64,000 bases of DNA, taken from positions 1-64,000 of the forward strand of contig CABUJV010000006.1 of assembly GCA_902492005.1 (NCBI GenBank), written 5' to 3'. This DNA is from an uncultured Eubacteriales bacterium. Lineage in GTDB: Bacteria; Bacillota; Clostridia; Oscillospirales; Oscillospiraceae. Positions 1-7,402 of the stretch are shown piece by piece. Within the stretch, counting starts at the first letter, position 1. Each line of letters starts with the position of its first letter. Under the pieces are notes generated by a model. The model was given only the letters and a program-made list of their open reading frames with translations, had not been told where the DNA came from and ran no database searches. The position numbers were made by a program, and so were the translations under genes.

Positions 1-16
1 GCCGGAGGCTTGAGTA

Positions 17-109
17 GGCCCTATAAGGGCCTGATACGGACGAAGCCCCTTAAGGAGCCCCGAAAGGTTTGCCAACCGCATTTCTTTCTCGGGCTACCCC
101 TTAAGGGGT
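17..109. repeat. Short palindromes near window edge
   Basis: Two short palindromes are visible: GGCCCT-ATA-AGGGCC at 17-31 and ACCCC-TTAA-GGGGT at 96-109. A related half-palindrome around CCCCTTAAGG lies near 46-55. They sit downstream of the integrase-like remnant and may belong to a decayed mobile element. No function can be assigned. Confidence 0.4.
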
Positions 110-114
110 TTCTT

Positions 115-255
115 TTACGCCTTTTTGTTCTCGCGACCCGTAAACGGGACAACAAATTCTTTCAGTCCCAGCTGATCTGCCAGCTGGTCTGATTCCAGTT
201 GATTCCGGATATAGGATCTCCCTGTTTTGGTATCTGTGTGGCCGGCAAACCACTC
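115..255 (-). pseudogene. Tyrosine-recombinase-like C-terminal remnant
   Basis: An open frame of about 46 codons runs on the minus strand from just after a stop (256-258) to a stop at 115-117, with no start codon. The peptide contains AGHTDTKTGRSYIRNQ, which resembles the C-terminal box of phage-type integrases: a GH dipeptide, KT, then a Tyr nucleophile about nine residues later. The rest of such a protein (the Arg boxes and the N-terminal domains) is absent upstream. The likely reading is the last fragment of a deleted integrative element. The match rests on one short motif, so it is tentative. Confidence 0.4.
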
Positions 256-349
256 TTATTTTAACAGGGAGCCTTTTTCTTTTCTACTTTACTCCTCGCT
301 ATGAGTTATTTTTTACCCCGGCATAGTCGTGGGTTGCCTTTGGTACCAT

Positions 350-391
350 CAACGAAAGCACAAGGCTGCAGGCAACCTTGTGCTTTCGTTG
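350..391. repeat. Perfect 16-bp inverted repeat
   Basis: CAACGAAAGCACAAGG at 350-365 is repeated exactly inverted at 376-391, around a 10-nt loop. It lies 15 nt beyond the stop of the minus-strand secreted-protein gene, so it may end that transcript. No U-run follows on either strand, so it is not a classical intrinsic terminator. It could equally be a boundary of the decayed element to its left. Confidence 0.6.
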
Positions 392-405
392 GTGAAAAAG
401 AGTGA

Positions 406-1356
406 TCAGGGCCAGGGGATCTCCACCTTCAAGCCATGGAGCCAGGCCAGATCCTCCACCGGCATAAACGTGACGCCGTTCTCCGCAAAGGTATCCACCG
501 CCGTCTCGCCGCCGTCCTGCTCCACTGCGCCGCTTCCGATCACAAAGCGGTAGAGGACCTCCTCCCCCCGGGCCACGGACACGGCGTTGGTGCCGGCCTG
601 CCAGGTCACAGTGCAGCCCAGGGCCTCAGCCAGCGCCCGGACGGGAACCATCGTCCGTCCCTCCACCGAACGGGCCTCGCCCACTGGCTCGCCGTCCAGG
701 CGCACGGTTTTCTCCGACACGGCCACATAGCCCTCATACCCGTAGGGGAAGACCAGGACCTTGGAGGGGGTGGCCTGGGCAGGCAAGGAGAGGGTCACGA
801 TATCGTACCAGGACAGGAGCCGGGCGCCCGGCTTGATCTCATCCAGACCCACGATGTTCTTGGTGCGGTAGGCCGTCAACTCCGTATCGGCGCTCAGGTG
901 GAGAATCACGCCGCCGGTGACACAGGCGTCCACACCGCCGTCTTCCCGGCCGCGCACCGCCTGCACCTCGGCATACGTGGGTGCCCCAAAGCCGGCGGGG
1001 ATACCGCACAGCACCACCTGGGCGCTGGCCACGGGCGGCAGGCTCATAGTCATGGCCGGCCCCACATAGGCGTACAGGGTCTCGTTTTCCTGCAGGTCCG
1101 CAAATGTCCTGGGCGCACCGATGACGGCATCCAGGATGGCGGTCTCCGTTCCAATGGTGAGGACGATCTCGCGGTAGGGATCCCGGTCATTGCTGTTTTT
1201 CAGCCGGACCTGGCCCTCCCCGATCTCCTGCACCGTACCCCACACCAGGACAGGCCCCTCGGCCTGAGCCCCGGCGATGGGCTCCGCGGCGCAGACCCCG
1301 GCGACCAGCAGCGCGGCGGACAGGGCGGCGGACAGGAGGTGTCTGAAGTATCTCAT
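406..1356 (-). CDS. Secreted protein with copper-amine-oxidase-type domain
   Basis: A 316-residue protein with a typical signal peptide: basic start, hydrophobic stretch over about residues 8-22, likely cleavage after VCA. The last ~95 residues (GRTMVPVRALAEALGCTV and the following strand-rich part) match the copper amine oxidase N-terminal-like domain common in clostridial exported proteins. This is a small binding or dimerisation module, not an oxidase. The middle ~180 residues are not recognised. It starts 23 nt after the S41 protease gene, and no promoter is seen between them, so the two are probably co-transcribed and act together outside the cell. The substrate is unknown. Confidence 0.75.
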   Translation of the reverse strand: MRYFRHLLSAALSAALLVAGVCAAEPIAGAQAEGPVLVWGTVQEIGEGQVRLKNSNDRDPYREIVLTIGTETAILDAVIGAPRTFADLQENETLYAYVGPAMTMSLPPVASAQVVLCGIPAGFGAPTYAEVQAVRGREDGGVDACVTGGVILHLSADTELTAYRTKNIVGLDEIKPGARLLSWYDIVTLSLPAQATPSKVLVFPYGYEGYVAVSEKTVRLDGEPVGEARSVEGRTMVPVRALAEALGCTVTWQAGTNAVSVARGEEVLYRFVIGSGAVEQDGGETAVDTFAENGVTFMPVEDLAWLHGLKVEIPWP

Positions 1357-1379
1357 GTTTCTTCTCCTCTCTTCGGTGT

Positions 1380-3287
1380 TCAGGCTGCGGCGGCCTCCGC
1401 CGCTTCCCCGGCCTCCACAGGGGTGAGAATGCCGGAGTAGGCGAGGAAGCGGTACATCAGCGCGGCGGCCTCGGCGCGGGTGGTGACGGCGGCGGGGTCC
1501 GTGTCCGCCAGGGGCTCCAGCAGGATGTCCAGCTCGTCCAGCGCCAGCACGGCGTCCTGAGCCCAGGCGCCGAAGGCGGCGGCGGCGCTGTGGTCCAGCG
1601 CAGCGGCATCGGTGACGGCCTGGCGCACCGTCATGTCGGCCTGGGCCCCCACCCGGGCCAGGATGGTCAGGAACTGCTGGTGGTCGATGAGGGCGTCGGG
1701 GTTGAAGTTGCCCTTCTCATCCCCCTGGAGCAGCCCCAGATGATACAGGATGTCCACGGCGTTGGCGTACCACGCGTCCTCGGGCACATCGGCAAAGGGC
1801 GACCGCCCCTGGCTCTGCCAGCACCAGTAGCCCATGGCCTGGACCACCAGGGCGCACAGCTCGGCCCGGGTCAATTCTCCATCGGGATCGAAGGCGCCGT
1901 TTTCATCGCCGTTGAGCACCCCAAGAACCGCCAGAGCGTTGATCTCGTCGGCGTAGTCCGTGCCGTCCACGTCGCTGAACCAGCGGGAGTCGTAGTCCAC
2001 GCCCCAGGCGGCGGAGACCTGGGCCGGGGTGACCTCCTTGCCATTCAGGGTCATGGGAGTATTGGGGGCCAGGGCGGCCAGGAGCTGGGCAAAGGCGGCG
2101 CGGCCGTCGCTGCTGACGGCCTCGTCCTTATGGACGTACCACTGCCGGTCCACCAGCTCGATGACCAGCACGCCGGAGCCGGCCTTCTCCACCGGCTTGC
2201 CGGAGAGCAGCCGGGCCACCCCGTCGGCCAGGTCGGGGTCCACCACCAGATTGGGCAGCACGCCGGAGCGGTCCGGAGTGACCCAGTAGGGGGAATAGTA
2301 GCGGTCGGTGGTGATCTTGAAGGCCGAACCGTCCTCCAGCTCAATCACGCTCTGGGCGATGCCCTTGCCGTAGGTGCGCTCGCCGATGACGAGGGCGGCC
2401 CGGTAATCCCGGACGGCCCCTGCAAAGAGCTCGGAAGCGCTGGCGGAGGCCCCATCCACCAGTACGATCATAGGCTCGTCGGTGAGAGGCGGGATCTCCA
2501 CCGGGAAGGGGTTGGGCCGCCAGGCGGCGGGCCGCAGGTCCTGGCCCATCAGGTAGGCCACGTTCTGGTTGCCCAGGAAATAGCCCAAGGCCTGGATGAC
2601 GGCGCTGCCGTAGCCGCCGGGGTTGCCCCGCAGGTCCACCACCCAGCGGTCGGCCTGCTCGTTCTCTTCCAGGATGTACTGCTCAAAATAGTCGCCGGTG
2701 TTCTCGCCAAAGCTGGACACCTCCAGCCAGCCGATATGTCCGTTCACCACCTGGCCGGTGGCGGTGGGGAAGACCACCTCCGCCCGGGTCATGGTGACGG
2801 TGAAGGTCTTACCGTCGCGCAGGACGGTCACCTGCACGTCGGTGCCGCTTTCGCCGGGGACGAGCAGGGCCAGTGCCTCGCTGCTCCCGGCCTCCTCCAC
2901 GGTGGTACCGTCCACCGCCACGATGGCGTCCCCCATCTGAAGGCCGGCCTGGGCCGCCGGAGAGCCGGGCGCCACGCCGGAGACCACCAGGCCCTCCCTG
3001 CTGTAGCCCGCCATGACGCCGATACCCACCACGGCGGTGTCGCTGAGGGAATCCTTGAACTGCTGGTACTCCTCCGCCGTCATATAGTAGGTATACGGAT
3101 CGCCCAGGGCATCGGTGATCTCCTGGATGGTGGGCAGGGCCAGGATCTCCTCGTCGATGGGATCGACGTAATTCTCGCGCAGGAGGTCCCGGGCCTCCTC
3201 CACGGTGATGGCCCCCGCCGCCGGCGTCAGGACCGTAACAAGCGCCAGCAGCAGGGCCGCCGGACGCAGGAACATTCTTTTTTTCAT
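1380..3287 (-). CDS. S41 C-terminal processing protease with SLH repeats
   Basis: A 635-residue exported protease of the CtpA/S41 family. The order is: signal peptide (1-26), PDZ domain (about 85-165, VSGVAPGSPAAQAGLQMGD) and the protease core (180-345). The core has the RGNPGG loop, the Ser-containing DGASASASE motif (279-286) and the likely general-base Lys308 in TYGKG. After a linker come S-layer homology repeats at about 435-490 and 498-550, plus a degenerate third at 555-620. SLH domains bind pyruvylated secondary wall polymers, so the enzyme is probably displayed on the wall rather than held at the membrane. It is the first gene of an apparent two-gene unit with the downstream secreted protein. 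Confidence 0.9.
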   Translation of the reverse strand: MKKRMFLRPAALLLALVTVLTPAAGAITVEEARDLLRENYVDPIDEEILALPTIQEITDALGDPYTYYMTAEEYQQFKDSLSDTAVVGIGVMAGYSREGLVVSGVAPGSPAAQAGLQMGDAIVAVDGTTVEEAGSSEALALLVPGESGTDVQVTVLRDGKTFTVTMTRAEVVFPTATGQVVNGHIGWLEVSSFGENTGDYFEQYILEENEQADRWVVDLRGNPGGYGSAVIQALGYFLGNQNVAYLMGQDLRPAAWRPNPFPVEIPPLTDEPMIVLVDGASASASELFAGAVRDYRAALVIGERTYGKGIAQSVIELEDGSAFKITTDRYYSPYWVTPDRSGVLPNLVVDPDLADGVARLLSGKPVEKAGSGVLVIELVDRQWYVHKDEAVSSDGRAAFAQLLAALAPNTPMTLNGKEVTPAQVSAAWGVDYDSRWFSDVDGTDYADEINALAVLGVLNGDENGAFDPDGELTRAELCALVVQAMGYWCWQSQGRSPFADVPEDAWYANAVDILYHLGLLQGDEKGNFNPDALIDHQQFLTILARVGAQADMTVRQAVTDAAALDHSAAAAFGAWAQDAVLALDELDILLEPLADTDPAAVTTRAEAAALMYRFLAYSGILTPVEAGEAAEAAAA

Positions 3288-3323
3288 GGGGCAGTTCTCC
3301 TTTACGTTTCCGAAGCTGCCTTC

Positions 3324-3352
3324 ATTCTATCATCGCCGTCCGCCCTTGTCCA
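3324..3352 (-). promoter_or_regulatory. Sigma-A promoter of the S41 protease gene
   Basis: Read on the minus strand: TGGACA (3347-3352), a 17-bp spacer, then TAGAAT (3324-3329). The -10 lies about 37 bp before the start codon. Both hexamers differ from consensus by one base. Confidence 0.65.
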
Positions 3353-3432
3353 CCTTTTGACGATACCAAATATAAGACAGGACCACCGGCGCAGAGCCAA
3401 AAGCCATCGTGCGAGCCATGTGCTTTTTTTCG

Positions 3433-3705
3433 TTATGTCGTGTCCCCTCCCCGCAGTCCGGCAATCCAGCCGGTGATCTCATCCAGCACTGTCATGTTGA
3501 GCCCGTAGTAGATAAATTTTCCCCGTTTGTCCTGGTCGATGAGCCCCGCCTGACGGAGCACCGCCAGGTGATGGGACACTGTGGCCCCCGTCATGGCGAA
3601 CTGGGCGGCGATGTCCCCCGCTGTTCTGGCCCCATCCTTCAGAAGGGCCAGGATCTCCCGCCGGGTCGGGTCGGAGAGGGCCTTGAAGGTCTCCTGAAAG
3701 CCCAT
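3433..3705 (-). CDS. ArsR-family winged-helix repressor
   Basis: A 90-residue DNA-binding protein. FKALSDPTRREILALLKDG followed by ATVSHHLAVLRQAGLI is the ArsR winged helix, and KFIYYGLN is the wing. It is closest in feel to the small SdpR-type autorepressors. No cysteine-rich metal site (such as ELCVCDL) is present, so metal sensing is unlikely. The start was placed at the ATG behind a GGGGGGACGGTTTT ribosome-binding region; an upstream in-frame extension would run through the neighbouring terminator. It stands alone, so its target is unclear and autoregulation is possible. Confidence 0.85.
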   Translation of the reverse strand: MGFQETFKALSDPTRREILALLKDGARTAGDIAAQFAMTGATVSHHLAVLRQAGLIDQDKRGKFIYYGLNMTVLDEITGWIAGLRGGDTT

Positions 3706-3763
3706 AAAACCGTCCCCCCGTTCATTTTGATTTCTATCTAAATAAACTATAGCAGTCCGGCGC

Positions 3764-3806
3764 AAAAAAAGCAAGCGCGTTTTGATTTTCATCAAAACGC
3801 GCTTGC
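3764..3806 (-). terminator. Intrinsic terminator after the PPK2 remnant
   Basis: A perfect 16-bp stem (3771-3786 with 3791-3806) has a 4-nt loop. On the minus strand it is followed directly by seven U residues (plus-strand A's at 3764-3770). It begins 4 nt after the PPK2 pseudogene stop. Confidence 0.85.
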
Positions 3807-3810
3807 TTTT

Positions 3811-4378
3811 TCAGTCCTCCAGACGCCGCTCCAGAGCCTTGCGCACAATCTTGAGCACCTTGAGCCGGGCGTATTTTTTGTCGTTGCCCTCCACGATCAT
3901 CCAGGGGGCGTACTCTGTGGAGGTCTTTTGCCGCATCTCGTCCACCGCAGACTCATACTGACCCCACTTCTCCCGGTTACGCCAGTCCTCGTTGGTCACC
4001 TTAGGGCTCAGGTCCACGGCGGAGAGCCGGGGGACCTCCTGCAGGGGAAAGCGCCGGCCGCTTTTTCTGCTCCGCCTGGCTGATGTGCAGGAAGAATTTC
4101 AGGATCAGATAGCCTCATCCCCTAACTGCCGCTCGAAGGTGCTCACCGACTCCACAAATTCCCCGGCCCGGCCGCGCTCCGCCTCCATCCGCTCCAACAC
4201 CCGGCTGTACCAGCTTCGATCCAGCACAGCCGCCTCCCCCCCTGGGGGGCAGCTCCCTCCAGAAGGGCCACAGCAGGGGCTGCTGCAGGGCGGCCAGCTC
4301 CTTCTGCAGGGCCTTGACCGCCTTTTTCCCCGCTTCCCCGGGCAGCGCCGCCGCCCGTTCCTGTTTCTATTCCAGCAT
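3811..4378 (-). pseudogene. Polyphosphate kinase 2 family pseudogene
   Basis: Pieces of one PPK2 / polyphosphate:AMP phosphotransferase-like protein lie in different frames. In order they are: MLE-stop then KAVKALQKELAALQQP; WPFWRELPPRG; AVLDRSWYSRVLERMEAE; GYLILKFFLHISQAEQKKR; and VTNEDWRNREKWGQYESA through to KKYARLKVLKIV. An early TAG, at least two frameshifts (near 4105 and near 4045) and a deletion are needed to join them. The deletion removes the Walker A region between ALQQP and WPFWREL. Only the last 68 codons read as an open frame from an ATG. The gene is dead, yet its terminator is still perfect, which suggests recent decay. Confidence 0.8.
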
Positions 4379-4586
4379 AGTACGTTCTTTCTTTTCCAAG
4401 ATTTTGTTCCACCGCCGGCACCGGCGGAAAGCCGAGGAGATGGGCGGAGACAGGCGGAGGCCGGAGGCCCGGGGCCGCCGTTGGGCCCTATCCCGGCCTG
4501 TTCCGGCCTATCCCCCTCCATCCGCTTTGCGCGGAGCTGGCTTTTCTGCTATACTGTAGAGAACAAACTGTGTAAGGAGTTTTATT

Positions 4587-5225
4587 ATGTTTACCCGCAA
4601 GTGCCTGGAAAAACCGGCGTTTCCGTACCTGATCATCGTTTTGGGCGCCTGCGTTCTCTCCTTCGGGCTTTACAACATCCATGAGCGCACCGGCGTCACC
4701 GAGGGCGGCGTGCTGGGCATGACCCTGCTGCTCCAGCACTGGTTTGGCCTGTCTCCCGCCATCACCAGCCCCGTCATGGACGCCGCCTGCTATCTGCTGG
4801 CCTGGCGGTTCCTGGGCAACGCCTTTGCCAGATACGCCGTGGCGGCCAGTCTGGCCTTCGCCGCCTCCCACGCCCTGTGGGAGCAGTTTCCGCCCCTGCT
4901 GCCCGACCTGTCCGCCTTTCCCATGGCCGCCGCCATTCTGGGTGCCCTCTTCGTGGGGCTGGGGGTGGGGCTGGTGGTGCGCATCGGCGGCGCCTGCGGC
5001 GGGGACGACGCCCTGGCCCTCACCATCGCCCATGTGAGCCGGCTGCCCATCTCCCGGTGCTACCTATTCACTGACCTGGCGGTGCTGCTGCTCTCCCTGA
5101 CCTATATCCCCTTTACCCGCATCGTCTATTCCCTGGTCACCGTCACCATCTCCTCGGCGGTCATCGGCCGGGTGCAGAATCTCGGGGTCCGGGCGCCCGG
5201 GGCGGAGACCGCCGGGGACGCCTGA
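4587..5225 (+). CDS. YitT/YczE-like membrane protein
   Basis: A 212-residue integral membrane protein with about five to six hydrophobic segments (residues ~12-30, 50-70, 78-95, 105-130, 148-168, 172-190). The glycine-rich RIGGACGGDDALAL segment resembles the conserved region of the YitT / YczE families, whose function is unknown. An AAGGAG ribosome-binding site lies 7 nt before the ATG. It is a single gene with its own terminator. Confidence 0.7.
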   Translation: MFTRKCLEKPAFPYLIIVLGACVLSFGLYNIHERTGVTEGGVLGMTLLLQHWFGLSPAITSPVMDAACYLLAWRFLGNAFARYAVAASLAFAASHALWEQFPPLLPDLSAFPMAAAILGALFVGLGVGLVVRIGGACGGDDALALTIAHVSRLPISRCYLFTDLAVLLLSLTYIPFTRIVYSLVTVTISSAVIGRVQNLGVRAPGAETAGDA

Positions 5226-5242
5226 TCCCGCCCGAAAGCGGC

Positions 5243-5277
5243 GCGGCCCGAAGCAGAACGCTTCGGGCCGCTTTTTT
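5243..5277 (+). terminator. Intrinsic terminator of the YitT-type gene
   Basis: GCGGCCCGAAGC (5243-5254) pairs with GCTTCGGGCCGC (5260-5271) around a 5-nt loop, followed by six T's. It separates the plus-strand gene from the convergent beta-CASP gene. Confidence 0.9.
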
Positions 5278-5282
5278 GCTGC

Positions 5283-6872
5283 TTATCGGTCCCACTTCTG
5301 GATGAGGGCCATGAGCTCCTTCTCGAACTGAGCCAGATCCTTGTTGGCGCCGCCCTTGTTGTGGCGGATGGCCTCCATCAGGTTCTGTCCGGCGCTTTCC
5401 AGCTTTCGGTAGGCGGGAGAGCCGCTGACTGCAGACACCGCCTTGGGCGGTAGAGGCACACCGGCGGCCAGCATCCGGTCCGCCGCCAGGTCATAGACCT
5501 CTTCGTACTCGGCGGCGTGAGCGGAGATGCCCGCGTCCCGCAGGTACTGGGCAAAGATCTCGGTCACCGGGGCGTCTCCGTGGACCACGAACACATGACT
5601 GGGGTGGGGGGCAAAATGCCCGGCCCAGGCCAGCAGGTGGTCCCGGTCGGCGTGGGAGGACATGCCCTTGAAGTTGACGATACGGGCCCGGACGGCGATC
5701 TCCTCGCCGAACAGGCGCACGGAAGAGGCTCCCTCCAGCAGGGCCCGTCCCAGGGAGCCCTCGGCCTGGTAGCCCACGAAGACGATGGTGGACTCCGGCC
5801 GCCACAGGTTGTGCTTTAGATGGTGCCGGATACGCCCAGCATCGCACATGCCGGAGGCCGAGATGATGACCTTGGAGGCTTTGTCCATGTTCAGGGCCTT
5901 GGACTCCTCGCTGGATTCGGTGAGGGTCAGACCCGGGAACTGGAACAGCGTCCCGCCCTTCAGGGCCTCGATGGCGGCCTCGTCCAGATAGCCGCGCAGG
6001 TCGCCGGAGAAGATGCGGGTGGCCTCGTTGGCCAAGGGGGAGTCCACGCAGACGGGGAAGTCCGGGTGGGTCCTCACCAGGCCCCGCTCCTTCATCTCTC
6101 GGATGAAATACAAAAGCTCCTGGGTGCGGCCCACGGCGAAGGAGGGGATGATGACGTTGCCCCCCCGGGCAAAGGTCTCGTCGATGATGGCGGCCAGAGC
6201 CTCGGTATAGCTCTCCGGCACCTCGTGGAGCCGGTCGCCGTAGGTGCTCTCCATGACCACATAGTCGGCCTCGTCGATGTACTGGGGGTCCCGGATGATG
6301 GGCTGATCCCGGTTGCCCAAATCGCCGGAAAAGACGATTTTTTTGGTGACTGCGTCCTCCGTGAGCCACAGCTCCACACAGGCGGAGCCCAACAGATGGC
6401 CCGCGTCCACGAAGCGCAGGCGGACCCCCTCGCACAGATCCACCAGCTCGCCGTACTCGCAGGTGGTCACCAGCTCCATGGCCGCCTCGGCGTCGGCGGT
6501 GGTGTAGAGGGGCTCCACCGGCGCACGGCCCGCCCGCTTGCCCTTCTGGTTCTGCCACTGGGCGTCGGACTCCTGGATGTGGGCGGAGTCCCGCAGCATG
6601 ATGGACATGAGCTGCCCCGTCAGGCGGGTGGTGACAATCTTGCCGTGGAAGCCCTGCTTGACCAGCAGGGGGATGCGGCCGGAGTGGTCGATATGGGCAT
6701 GGGTGACGATGACATAGTCGATATATCCGGGGGCGAAGTCCAGCACCCGGTTGTCCCGCTCGTCTCTTCCCTGCTGGAGACCGCAGTCAATGAGAATCTT
6801 CTTGCCGCCCACCTCCAGGCAGTGGCAGCTTCCGGTAACCGCCTTGGCCGCGCCGAAAAAGGTTAACTTCAT
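5283..6872 (-). CDS. MBL-fold beta-CASP RNA exonuclease-like protein
   Basis: A 529-residue metallo-beta-lactamase-fold protein of the beta-CASP class, as in CPSF73/Ysh1-like RNA nucleases. The zinc-binding motif HAHIDHSGRIP lies at about residues 57-67, with further ligand regions at DAGHLLGSA and SGDLGN. The beta-CASP part follows with MESTYGDR, NVIIPSFAVGRTQE, SASGMCDAGR and KGMSSHADRDHLLAW. The substrate is probably RNA. It is distinct from the RNase J gene in this window and lacks that family's C-terminal layout. It is a single gene with a GGGAGG site just before its ATG and a good promoter. Confidence 0.88.
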   Translation of the reverse strand: MKLTFFGAAKAVTGSCHCLEVGGKKILIDCGLQQGRDERDNRVLDFAPGYIDYVIVTHAHIDHSGRIPLLVKQGFHGKIVTTRLTGQLMSIMLRDSAHIQESDAQWQNQKGKRAGRAPVEPLYTTADAEAAMELVTTCEYGELVDLCEGVRLRFVDAGHLLGSACVELWLTEDAVTKKIVFSGDLGNRDQPIIRDPQYIDEADYVVMESTYGDRLHEVPESYTEALAAIIDETFARGGNVIIPSFAVGRTQELLYFIREMKERGLVRTHPDFPVCVDSPLANEATRIFSGDLRGYLDEAAIEALKGGTLFQFPGLTLTESSEESKALNMDKASKVIISASGMCDAGRIRHHLKHNLWRPESTIVFVGYQAEGSLGRALLEGASSVRLFGEEIAVRARIVNFKGMSSHADRDHLLAWAGHFAPHPSHVFVVHGDAPVTEIFAQYLRDAGISAHAAEYEEVYDLAADRMLAAGVPLPPKAVSAVSGSPAYRKLESAGQNLMEAIRHNKGGANKDLAQFEKELMALIQKWDR

Positions 6873-6901
6873 GGGGCACCTCCCTGTTTTTCTATGCTAC
6901 T

Positions 6902-6930
6902 ATTCTAAACGTTTCCACGCCGGGTGTAAA
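6902..6930 (-). promoter_or_regulatory. Sigma-A promoter of the beta-CASP gene
   Basis: Minus strand: TTTACA (6925-6930), a 17-bp spacer, TAGAAT (6902-6907), about 30 bp before the start codon. Confidence 0.65.
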
Positions 6931-6994
6931 GGCCCTTGGTTATGTTAACGAAAAGTTAAAAACTAGGGGCTCCGGAGGGACCCGCAGTTTTTCT

Positions 6995-7354
6995 TCACAG
7001 ATCCGCCGCCAGATCTCCTACCCGGTACCAGCGGGCGCAGCCGTCGGCCTGAATGGTGGTGTAAGCTCCGGGGCCGCCCCACAGAGCCGGCGCGGAGGAG
7101 GCCTCCATACACCGATAGCTCTCCGTATCCAGGTACTCCACCCCCTCCTTTTCATAGGTCCGGAGATCGGACCCGTTCCGGGCCCCAGAGCCGGGCAGGG
7201 AGAGGTATTGCTCCGCCAGGCCCGCATCCACTTTTGATCGGGATAGATGCGGCCATTGGCTTGTGGCTCCGCTGTACTGGGCGGCGGCCTCGATGGCGGC
7301 CTGAGCCGCCTCCTGCCGGGCAGCGTCCCGGGTCTCTGCCGCCCCAACGTCAAG
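6995..7354 (-). pseudogene. Orphan gene fragment, 3' portion only
   Basis: A stop-free frame of about 119 codons lies between a TGA at 7355-7357 and a stop at 6995. It begins with an alanine- and glutamine-rich helix-like part (ARQEAAQAAIEAAAQYSGAT) and ends with KEGVEYLDTESYRCMEASS and CARWYRVGDLAADL. No ATG with a ribosome-binding site is present, although a GTG at 7229-7231 could start a 78-residue product. The regular, protein-like composition suggests the 3' end of a truncated gene. The family is not recognised. Confidence 0.4.
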
Positions 7355-7371
7355 TCAAGATTCTCTTAAAA

Positions 7372-7402
7372 CGAAAAGGAGGCCGGGTCAACCGGCCTCC
7401 TC
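7372..7402 (-). terminator. Terminator of the LtaS-like gene
   Basis: On the minus strand GGAGGCCGG pairs with CCGGCCTCC around a short loop, followed by TTTTCGTTTT. The stem overlaps the last codons of the gene. Confidence 0.75.

Noticed and set aside
10..192. A 60-codon plus-strand frame at the window start
   Set aside because: It has no ribosome-binding site and is antisense to the integrase-like remnant. It reads through palindromes and gives a low-information basic peptide.
1590..3476. A 628-codon plus-strand frame opposite the S41 protease
   Set aside because: It lies wholly antisense to a clear protease gene and shows no motif of its own.
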